45,040 bases of DNA from Anaeromyces robustus (Eukaryota; Neocallimastigomycota; Neocallimastigomycetes; Neocallimastigales; Neocallimastigaceae): contig MCFG01000204.1 of the NCBI GenBank assembly GCA_002104895.1, forward strand, positions 77,501 to 122,540, in the 5' to 3' direction. Of the stretch, positions 36,094 through 45,040 are shown one piece after another (the stretch's first letter is position 1; each line of letters starts with the position of its first letter). Under the pieces are notes generated by a model. It was given only the letters and a program-made list of their open reading frames with translations. It was not told where the DNA came from and searched no databases. A program made the translations under genes and the position numbers.

Positions 36094-37146
36094 ATGAATT
36101 CATTTCATTTTAATATGAAAGACAGTGAAAATAAAAAAATGGCTACACCTGTAAGAAAAATTAAAAGAGGTATATTATTTATAATATATTATTAACTTTT
36201 TTTTTTATAAAATTTAAATTTTTTTTCTTTTTTTTATTTGTTTTACATTAAAGCAATTATGAAATTTTGTCCTTAATTGAAAATGATATATGAAAAATTA
36301 TATATATATATAAAATAAATAAAATTTTAAAAAATGAATATTAAAATTGAAATTAAAAATTTTAATTATTACTAATTAATTAATTTATATATATATGTAT
36401 TAAAATATAATAGATGCAGCAACTATTAATAAAGTTTCTGAAATTTTAAAAACCCAATTTGATGTTGAAATTTATTTGAAACGACATGAAATATGGGCAA
36501 TTGAAAATGAAATTGAAAAAGGTGAAACTTTATTACAAAATCTCAGAGATACACTTATTAATGGAAAATACATTCCAAAAGATGGTTAATATTATTATTA
36601 TTACTATTATTAGTATTTTTTTTTTTAGAAATATTAATATAAAACATCAATTATATCTTTTTTTTTGTTATATATAACATTTTAATTGAATTATTATCTT
36701 TATGATATTTTTTTTTTCATAATATATTTTCTTTTAAAAATCTTTTTATATATATTATTTTATTTTATTAAAAAATTTAAAGAACCAATAGTAAAAGATG
36801 AAAATATTGATAATGAATCCAACACTTCGAAATCAAAAACTACTTCTAAAAAAGTATCGTCATATAAAAATTCAGTTAATTCAACAAGACCTTCGAGATC
36901 TTCAAGTATTTCAAAAGATAATTCATATATTACTCAAGTGGATATATTATATGGAAAACGAGATGATGGAAAATTCGTAAGGTTAGTAAAATAATAATAC
37001 TACTTTTTTTTTTTTTATTAACTTTCAACTTTATATAAATATATTTAATAAATATATTAAAATAATTTTATATATAAATATAACATTAAAAATGAATATT
37101 AAAAACAACAATATATAAATATTTTTAAAACTTTAATAATAATAAT

Positions 37147-37181
<35 letters not shown>

Positions 37182-37890
37182 TCAATGTCCAAAATGTTTC
37201 AGGTGCAATTTCTCAAATCTACAAGGATTTCTTAATCATTGTAGAATTTCACATAAAATGGAATTTCCAAGTCATGAGGAAGCAACAAGACGTTGTGGAA
37301 TTGTTGTGGTAAGTAATAATATTTATATCATTGTTGTTTGTTTAATTCTTTTTTTTTTTTTTTTTTTTATTTTTTATTTTTTTATTTTTAAAAAAAATTT
37401 TTAATATAAATTTAAGTTGGATTATTAAAAATTTATCTTTTTATATATATATAAATATATATAAATATAATTAATTAATATATAATAAAAGGATGAAAGT
37501 GAAGTACCAATTAATCATCCATGTCGTAAGAAAACTGGTCGTTCAGTAATATCTTTAAGAGATGTGTTTATAGAAACTTCAAGGTAATAAAATATAATTA
37601 AATTTAATATATTTAATTTGTGAGAAGAAAAAAAAAAAAGAAAATTAAAAATAACTATATTTTTCTACTATCATTCAAATTATAATAATTATTTTTATTT
37701 TAAATAATTATAATAGAAAAACGAAACTTATTAATATGAATTCTCAATTATCCAAGTTTAAAGAAAGAGTATATATAAATATATCAAAATATTTAATTAT
37801 AAATATTAATATTATATGAATGTATATTAATTATTAATGCATTTTTTTTTTTTTTTTTTTTTTTTTTCATTTTTTATTTATTTTATTTCA

Positions 37891-37921
<31 letters not shown>

Positions 37922-38460
37922 TTTTTTTTATTCTTAAGCCGAAAATTAAAGAGTTTGATGAAGATGTTGATATGGATAGTGATACATCATCTGTTTCATC
38001 ATCAACAATTAGTACAGTACCATCTCAAAATAATAGAATACAAAAATCAACCCTTAGATATAATACATCACAACTTTCTAAATCAATTCTTTATGAATCA
38101 GATAATGATTCTACTACAAGTGCATCTTCAATAAAAAAGAAAAAGAAACAAAATAATAATAATAATAATGATAATAATAATAATAATAACAATAATAATA
38201 ATGATAATAATGATAATAATGATAATGATAATGATTATAATGATTATTTAAAACTATTACAATCCAAATATCTTGATAATGAAATTGAAAATGTTTCACC
38301 TCTAAATCCAAATCCAAAGATATTAGCAACACCTCATAAACCATTAAATGAAGGATCAAGATTCTATATGACAAAACGTATTGTTATTGGAAATGTTTCA
38401 CAATATATACCACCAGGTATTGTATATTGTATATATATTATATAAATAATAATAAATAAT

Positions 38461-38512
<52 letters not shown>

Positions 38513-41500
38513 TAATAAATAATATTAAATAATAATAATAATAATAATAATATTTCTTGAATTTATTTTAATAATTATATATTATTATAATTAATAATTT
38601 ACTAAAAATAGAAAAACGTGAAAAATCTATGGAGAAATATATGTATAAATGGATGATTTATACCCGTGGTGTTCTTTCTGTAAGTTATTATATTTTAATT
38701 TTTTTTTTTTTTTTAAAAAAAAAAATAGAAAAAAAGAGAGTGAAAAAGAAAGAATGAAGTCATATATAATTAACATATAGAAATATTAATATTTTTTTTT
38801 AATTTAATAAATATATATATATCATATATTAATAAATAAATAGGAACCAATATCTACTTTTATTAAAAAAGTTAGATATTTTCTTCATCCAAGCTATAAA
38901 CCAAATATTATTGATGTAACATATCCTCCATTTCATTTAACTCGTTATGGATGGGGTGAATTTCCAATTAGAGTTCAACTATTTTTTGAAGATATTGTTA
39001 ATAAACCTATTGATATTATACATATATTAAAGGTAAAACAAAAACAAAAACAAAAAAAAACAAAAAAAAAAAAAAAAATTATTAATAAATAAATAAATAA
39101 ATAAATAAATAAATATAAATATATATATTAACTATAAGTTCATATATATTTAATATTTAATATATATATCATTTACAATTTTGTAATTTTAATTATAATA
39201 TTATATTATATTATATTATATTATATTATATTATATTATATTATATTATATTATATTATATTATATTATATTATATTATATTATATTATATTATATTATA
39301 TTTTATTTTATTTTATTTTATTTTTTTTTTTTTTCAATTATATTATTTATAAGTTGGATACAAATAAAACCGGTAATCAAGTTCTTGGTAATGAAAAAAC
39401 ATATGATATAGAAATTGATAGAAACACTAAATTTGTTGAACCAAAGAAAGAACGAATACCTAATCATAAAAGACATAATAGTGTTTCATTAACAAAAGAA
39501 ATGAATAAAATGAATCTTCATCGTAATTCATCAAATCAATCATTAAGTGGACCTATTGAGAAAATCAAATCTAATAAAGAAAAAATTAATTCAAGAAATA
39601 TTAGACAAGATTCACCTGTTTTAGGCACAAGACCAAGAAGAAGTAGTAATAATAATTCATCCTCATTACCAAAAGATACATTTATTGATGTTGAAAATGA
39701 TGATTCTATTATACCACCAAAAACAATAAATAAACCAATAGAATATCTTTTTGATGATAAATGGAAAAAAGCATTAAAAAATATTATTCATAAATATCCA
39801 ATTATACAAAGTAAGAAATTTAAAAAAAAAAATGAAAATATAAAATAATAATAATAAATAAATAAATAATAATAATAATAAATAATAATAATAAATAATA
39901 GTACTAATAATAGTAATAGTAATTTAACTATATACATTTTAATATTCTTTTTTTTTTTTTTTATTTTATTTTATTTTATTTTAATTATTATTATTATTAT
40001 TATTATTATTATTTTTTTTTTTTTTATTATTTATACATTAAATATTTTGAATTAAAATTAATATTTATAAATTTATTTTTAGATGTTTATATGAGAAATC
40101 ATTATATAACTTATTCAACTGCAAAAAATGAACAAATGTTTTGGAAATGGCCTATAGGGAAAAGAAGATCTGTAGAGGTATAATAAAAAAATTTAATTAT
40201 CATATTATATATATATATTTTTTATTTTTATTTTTTTTTTTTTTTTTAAGAATATTTATTAATTTATTGATATATATGTAAATATTTTAATTTTTATTAT
40301 TTATGATAAATATTTGTATATATAACAATTATTAAAAAAAAAAAAAAAAATAGTGGCAAAGAGCAAGAATTTTATTACAACAACTTAGACAAAATTCAAA
40401 ACAAAATCTTCCTTCTAATGTTACCATAAGAAATATTTTAAAATGGTGTCGACAAGAAGGTTATACACCTACCATTTACAACTATAAATCACAAGTTGAT
40501 TTATCATCTCACTTAACACATCCATCAGAAGATAGTATATTTAATTCTACTTCCTTTTCTAATATTACTACTACTGCTACTACTACTAATAATAATAATA
40601 ATAAAAATCATATTCGTAATAATTATTCTTCAACATCAACTTCATCATATTATAATTCTTCAGCTAGTTATAATAATCGTATAAATAGAACTAATTCTAA
40701 ATTTTCCAATAATGATATTAGTCATTCAAAATTAAGTCGATCAAATCGTTCACGTCAATCCTCAGAGAGATCTTATGTAGAAATTGAAAATATTGAAGAT
40801 GATAATGAATTTATTATGGAAAAAGTTAAAGAAGAAGAAGAAGAAGAAAAAGAAAAAGAAAGAGAAAGAGAAAGAGAAAGAGAAAAAGAAAAAGAAAAAG
40901 AAATAATAGAAGAAGAAAAGGAAAATCTTTATTGTAAGTACTGTGGTGAAATACATAACAAAAATAATAAAAATCATAAAAATAAAAGAAATCAATTACA
41001 AACCTATACATGTACCAATAATAAAACTATTATTCATAGTACAGTAACTCCAATACAGTTATTACTATCCAAATTAAATAAAGGACATAATAATAATAAT
41101 AATAATAGATTTCATTCAAGAATTCCTAATAGAAGTCGACATTATAATGAACTTAAAAAAATTATATCTACTTTTTGTTATTCAGAAATGGAAGATTATT
41201 CTTTATTATCTTCAATTTTAAATTTAAATAATACTTCCTTTGATATTTATTCTTCATCTTCTTCTTCCTCTTTATCATCATCATCTTCTTCTTCTTCTTT
41301 TTCTTCACTTTCATCATCTGATTCTTCATCTTCTTATAAAGATTCTTATCAACAACGACAACAACAACAACAACATATAAATACTAAGAAGGATAACTTT
41401 AGATACTTTATTCCATATGATATATTAGAAATTTATTCATTTATTAAAAAATCATCTAAAGATATTCATATAAATTTACCATCAAATTCTAAAGATAATA

Positions 41501-41992
41501 AAGAAATTCAATTAATTTTTGCCATGGTAAATATATATTTATAATATATTTATATATTTTATATTTTTTATATATTTTATATTATATATATATATTTATT
41601 TTTATTATTATTTTTATTTTTTATTATTAATATTTTTTATTATTATTTTTTAATTTTTTAATTTTTAATTTTTTTATTTTTAATATATTTTATATTAATA
41701 TATTAAAAAATTATAATTATAAAAATATATATATGAATATTTATGAATATTTATTAATATTATTAAATGTTAATATATTAAATATAAAATATAGGCATTA
41801 CAGATATTTATCAAAAAACTTTTAAAACAAGGCCTTAAATCCTATGAATATGAAACTAAAGCACTTTTTGATCCATCTCACAAAAAATCAAAAAAACAAA
41901 TAAAATTCTTAACACCATACCATATTTATAAAGCAATACAACATCATCCTAAATTTGACTTTTTATTAAATAAATATTTAGGAGATGCATAA
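36094..41992 (+). CDS. YEATS2: YEATS2-like histone acyl-lysine reader (13 exons, 1125 aa)
   Basis: In animals YEATS2 is a subunit of the ATAC acetyltransferase complex and binds acetylated H3 through its YEATS domain. Exons: 36094-36169, 36414-36584, 36783-36981, 37179-37308, 37492-37583, 37717-37768, 37939-38416, 38612-38679, 38844-39032, 39354-39810, 40083-40177, 40354-41526, 41795-41992. They sum to 3378 bases in frame. Residues 26-74 match the YEATS2 N-terminal helix (KR..DAA..K, then [20 protein letters not shown]). Residues 149-192 form a C2H2-type finger (Cys152, Cys155, His169, His174) with [11 protein letters not shown]. The YEATS domain spans about 386-510: [34 protein letters not shown], with aromatic-cage Trp459. 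Near 660 is WPIGKRR..EWQRAR, then WCRQEGYTP. Residues about 1040-1125 resemble the C-terminal histone fold. Low-complexity Ser, Glu/Arg and Asn tracts fill exon 12. The exon 2 donor is a weak GTTAAT. Confidence 0.88.
39194..39302. repeat. (TTATA)n pentanucleotide array in YEATS2-like intron 9
   Basis: About 21 tandem copies of a 5-bp TTATA unit, turning into TTTTA units at 39300-39320 and a T-run. It lies wholly inside the intron 39033-39353, just upstream of the TATAAG acceptor. Confidence 0.93.
40846..40905 (+). repeat. Glu/Arg/Lys codon tract in YEATS2-like exon 12
   Basis: A purine-only GAAAAA/GAGAAA repeat encodes a KE and RE alternating stretch ([20 protein letters not shown]). It is low-complexity but in frame with YEATS2 on both sides and directly precedes a YCKYCGEIH motif. 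Confidence 0.9.
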
Positions 41993-43060
41993 ATTATTTA
42001 TTAAAATTATACATATATATATATATCTTTCAACTTTTCTTTTATTCATTTTTTTTTTTATTTTTCTTTTTTTCCACCATTTTATAATTATTTTAAATTT
42101 ATACCATATTTATTTATTTATTTATTTAACAATTGTTGAACTATTTATTTAATATATTATTAATATATTAATAAATATTTCATTTTATAATAATATATAT
42201 ATATATATACTAGTCATTTTGGAAAATTATAGATTTTTTTTTTTTAATATATAAAAATCCATATAAAATATAATAATAAAATTACATTCATTTAAATTTA
42301 TAAATTTAAATAAATAGCAAATAAAAGAAATATATAATAATAACAAAAAAAAAAAAATAAAAATAAAAATAAAAATAAAAAAAAATAAAAGAAAAATATT
42401 ATAATATCTATATAAATATATATTATTAAGTATATTCAGATAATTATATTTTAACTATTCTATTTTTTTTTTTTTTATTGTTTTATTTTTATTTTTATTG
42501 TTTTATTTTATTTTTTTTTTTTTCTATTGTTTTATTTTTATTTTTTTATTTTATTTTTTTATTTTATTTTTTTATTCTATTTTTTTTATTGTTTTATTTT
42601 TATTTTTTTATGTTTTATTTTTTTTTTAAATTCATAAAATATTCTACTTATTTTTTTTTGAATAATATATATATATAAATTTTTTTTTATATATATTTCC
42701 ATTCGAATGTTAAAAAATAATTATAATTTTTATTTATTTAATACCATTTTTTATATATTTTTATATCAAAAAATTACATTTTCTATGTATTTTTTTTTTT
42801 ATATAATATAATTTATTTAAAATAAATTATATTATATATGTTTATTAATTCATTTATTTTTATTTCTATAAACATTTTTTTTATTTATATTTTTATTTTA
42901 AAAAGTAAATTTTAATGGTCTATCTTTATTATAATTTTGTATATTAAAAATAAACTATCTGTAACTTTTTTCTCAATTAAATATTTCATAATTTTTTTTT
43001 CCCCTCCCCATTGATACGGTCATATTTACAATCAAATATTAATGGTTGTATCTTCACCAT
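41993..43060. other. Intergenic region between convergent genes
   Basis: Shared 3' flank of the YEATS2-like gene (+) and the second ankyrin gene (-). It has TA-rich sequence, an A-rich run (42340-42390) and a T-rich pyrimidine block (42460-42650). CCCCTCCCC at 43001-43009 stands out by composition. No gene seen. Confidence 0.6.
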
Positions 43061-45040
43061 TTATTTTTTAGCTTTTACATCAGCACCATGTTCAATTAAA
43101 TATTTTAATACGTTTTCATTTTTACGCCTTTTTTTACAAATTAATAATAATGGGGTATTTCCAAAATTATTTTTTGCATTTACATCAGCACCTTGTTCAA
43201 TTAAACATTTCAATACATTTTCATTTATATAGTCTTTTTCACAAATTAATAGTAATGGTGTATTACCTTTTTCATTTTTTGCATTCACATCAGCTCCCTT
43301 TTCAATTAAAAATTTTACTACTTCTAAATTAGCATATTGTTTACAAGTAAGCATTAATGGTGTATCTCCAATATCATTTTTTATATCTACAGTGGCACCA
43401 TGTTCAATCATATATTTCAGTATTTTTTCATTGTCACAAATATTTTTACAAATTAATAATAATGGTATATCTCCTTTTTTATTTTTTATATTTACATCAG
43501 CACCATGTTCAATTAAATATTTTAGTACGTTTTCATTTTTATGACTTTTTTTACAAATTAATAATAATGGTGTATCTCCAAATTTATTTTTTACATTTAC
43601 ATCAGCATTATATTCAATTAAACATTTCAATACATTTTCATTAATATAGTCTTCTCCACAAATTAATAGTAATGGTGAATCACCATTTTTATTTTTTAAA
43701 TTTACATCCGCTCCTTTTTCAATTAAAAATTTTACTATTTTTTCATTAGCATATTGTTTACAAGCAAGCATTAATGGTGTATCTCCAAAATTATTTTTTG
43801 TATCTACAATGGCACCATGTTCAATCATATATTTCAGTATTTTTTCATTGTCATAAATATTTTTACAAATTAATAGTAATGGTATATCTCCTTTTTTATT
43901 TTTTATATTTACATCAGCTCCATGTTCAATTAAATATTTTAATACATTTTCATTTTTATGCTTTTTTTTACAAATTAATAATAATGGTGTATCTCCAAGA
44001 TTATTTTTTACATTTACATCAGCATCATATTCAACTAAACATTTCATTACATTTTCATCTATATAGTCTTCTCCACAAGTTAATAGTAATGGCGTATTAC
44101 CATTATTATTTTTTAGATTTACATTAGCTCCTTTTTCAATTAAAAATTTTACTATTTTTACATTAGCATATTGTTTACAAGCAAGCATTAATGGTGTATC
44201 TCCAAAATTATTTTTTGTATCTACCGTGGCACCATGTTCAATGATAAATTTCAGTATTTGTTCATTTTCATAAATATTTTTACAAATTAATAGTAATGGT
44301 ATATCTCCTTCTTTATTTGGTATATTTACATCAGCTCCATTTTCAATTAAAATTTTTATTACTTCTATATTAATACGTTTTTGTTTACAAGTAAACATTA
44401 ATGGTGTATCTCCAAAATTATTTGTTGCATTTACATCAGCATTATGTTCAATTAAACATTTCAATACATTTTCATCTATATAATTTTCTTTACAAATTAC
44501 TAGTAATGGTGTATCACCATTTTTATTTTTTAAATTTACATTAGCTCCCTTTTCAATCAAAAATTTTACTATTTCTACATTAGCATATTGTTTACAAGAA
44601 AGCATTAATGGTGTATCTCCAAATTTATTTGTTGTATCCACAATGGCACCATGTTCAATCATATATTTCAGTATTTTTTCATTGTCATAAATATTTTTAC
44701 AAATTAATAATAATGGTATATCTCCTTTTTTATTTTTTATATTTACATCAGCACCATGTTTAATTAAATATTTTAGTACGTTTTCATCTTTATGCTTTTT
44801 TTTACAAGTTAATAATAACGGGGTATCTTCAAATTTATTTTTTGCATTTACATCTGCATTATGCTCAATTAAACATTTCAATACATTTTCATTTATATAG
44901 TCTATTCCACAAATTAATAGTAATGGTGAATCACCATTATTATTTTTTAAATTTACATTAGCTCCCTTTTCAATCAAAAATTTTACTATTTCTACATTAG
45001 CATATTGTTTACAAGCAAGCATTAATGGTGTATCTCCAAA
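43061..45040 (-). CDS. Ankyrin-repeat protein, 3' part (continues past right edge)
   Basis: The frame is open from the window edge (reading FGDTPLM at 45040-45020) to TAA at 43061-43063, about 659 residues; the true start is outside. It consists entirely of ankyrin units of 34-35 residues, about 19 in view, with a family consensus GDTPLLLICK....NENVLKYLIEHGADVN, then KNK. Four different unit types recur in fixed order, giving a 139-residue (417-bp) higher-order repeat. It ends abruptly in DVKAKK after the last repeat, without a separate C-terminal domain. No signal peptide or catalytic domain is visible. It is probably a protein-protein interaction scaffold whose target is unknown. Its unit consensus (GDTPLLLIC) differs from that of the giant gene (GWNALMIA), so the two are not recent copies of one another. 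Confidence 0.92.
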   Translation of the reverse strand, partial: FGDTPLMLACKQYANVEIVKFLIEKGANVNLKNNNGDSPLLLICGIDYINENVLKCLIEHNADVNAKNKFEDTPLLLTCKKKHKDENVLKYLIKHGADVNIKNKKGDIPLLLICKNIYDNEKILKYMIEHGAIVDTTNKFGDTPLMLSCKQYANVEIVKFLIEKGANVNLKNKNGDTPLLVICKENYIDENVLKCLIEHNADVNATNNFGDTPLMFTCKQKRINIEVIKILIENGADVNIPNKEGDIPLLLICKNIYENEQILKFIIEHGATVDTKNNFGDTPLMLACKQYANVKIVKFLIEKGANVNLKNNNGNTPLLLTCGEDYIDENVMKCLVEYDADVNVKNNLGDTPLLLICKKKHKNENVLKYLIEHGADVNIKNKKGDIPLLLICKNIYDNEKILKYMIEHGAIVDTKNNFGDTPLMLACKQYANEKIVKFLIEKGADVNLKNKNGDSPLLLICGEDYINENVLKCLIEYNADVNVKNKFGDTPLLLICKKSHKNENVLKYLIEHGADVNIKNKKGDIPLLLICKNICDNEKILKYMIEHGATVDIKNDIGDTPLMLTCKQYANLEVVKFLIEKGADVNAKNEKGNTPLLLICEKDYINENVLKCLIEQGADVNAKNNFGNTPLLLICKKRRKNENVLKYLIEHGADVKAKK
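43351..45040 (-). repeat. 417-bp higher-order tandem repeat in the ankyrin gene
   Basis: The word AGCATTAATGGTGTATCTCC (or one-base variants) recurs near 43350, 43766, 44183, 44600 and 45016, steps of 415-417 bp. Each period encodes four ankyrin units in the same order, identified by CKQYAN, INENVLKCLIE, ENVLKYLIEHGADVNIKNKK and EKILKYMIEHGA. About four periods are in view, plus a partial one at the 3' end. Confidence 0.9.

Noticed and set aside
36151-36156. GTAAGA as the exon 1 donor of the YEATS2-like gene
   Set aside because: It is a better donor word than GTATAT at 36170, but ending exon 1 there breaks the frame into the conserved helix of exon 2.

Overview
The window looks like nuclear DNA of an anaerobic gut fungus (Neocallimastigomycota) or a close zoosporic relative. 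The evidence is extreme A+T richness outside genes; long homopolymer, AAT and AAAT/TTTA tracts; many short GTAAGT/GTATAT...TAG/AAG introns; Asn-tract-rich proteins; very large ankyrin-repeat genes; a secreted CE4 polysaccharide deacetylase; and a ciliary transition-fibre protein homologue, as expected in a fungus with flagellated zoospores. The genus is not determined.

Layout, left to right. (1) 1-896, + strand: the 3' part of a protein tyrosine phosphatase gene. (2) 2340-2689: decayed pieces of a Cys-rich secreted-type gene. (3) 4725-5590, + strand: an intact two-exon Cys-rich type I membrane protein. (4) 6449-16393, - strand: a single-exon 3314-residue ankyrin protein. (5) 16394-21729: over 5 kb of repeat-rich sequence with two very long AAT arrays and a fold-back inverted repeat. 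(6) 21730-23242, + strand: a two-exon CE4 deacetylase with signal peptide and a GPI-type tail. (7) 24437-25260: two islands of ordinary base composition in an A+T desert. Both have compensating stems; the second carries elements resembling conserved regions CR-I, CR-IV and CR-V of nuclear RNase P RNA. (8) 26537-35196, + strand: a 26-exon coiled-coil gene that I read as an FBF1 homologue. (9) 36094-41992, + strand: a 13-exon YEATS2 homologue with N-terminal helix, zinc finger, YEATS domain, conserved WPIGKRR segment and C-terminal histone-fold-like region. (10) 43061 to the right edge, - strand: the 3' part of a second ankyrin gene built from a 417-bp higher-order repeat.

The genes do not form an operon-like unit. 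They cover signalling (phosphatase), surface or wall biology (Cys-rich protein, CE4 enzyme), cilium base (FBF1), chromatin (YEATS2) and scaffolds of unknown target (ankyrin proteins). I assembled the exon models by hand. Both long spliced genes stay in frame over all exons (4590 and 3378 coding bases), which is the main internal support. I saw no CRISPR array, tRNA, rRNA or transposase gene.
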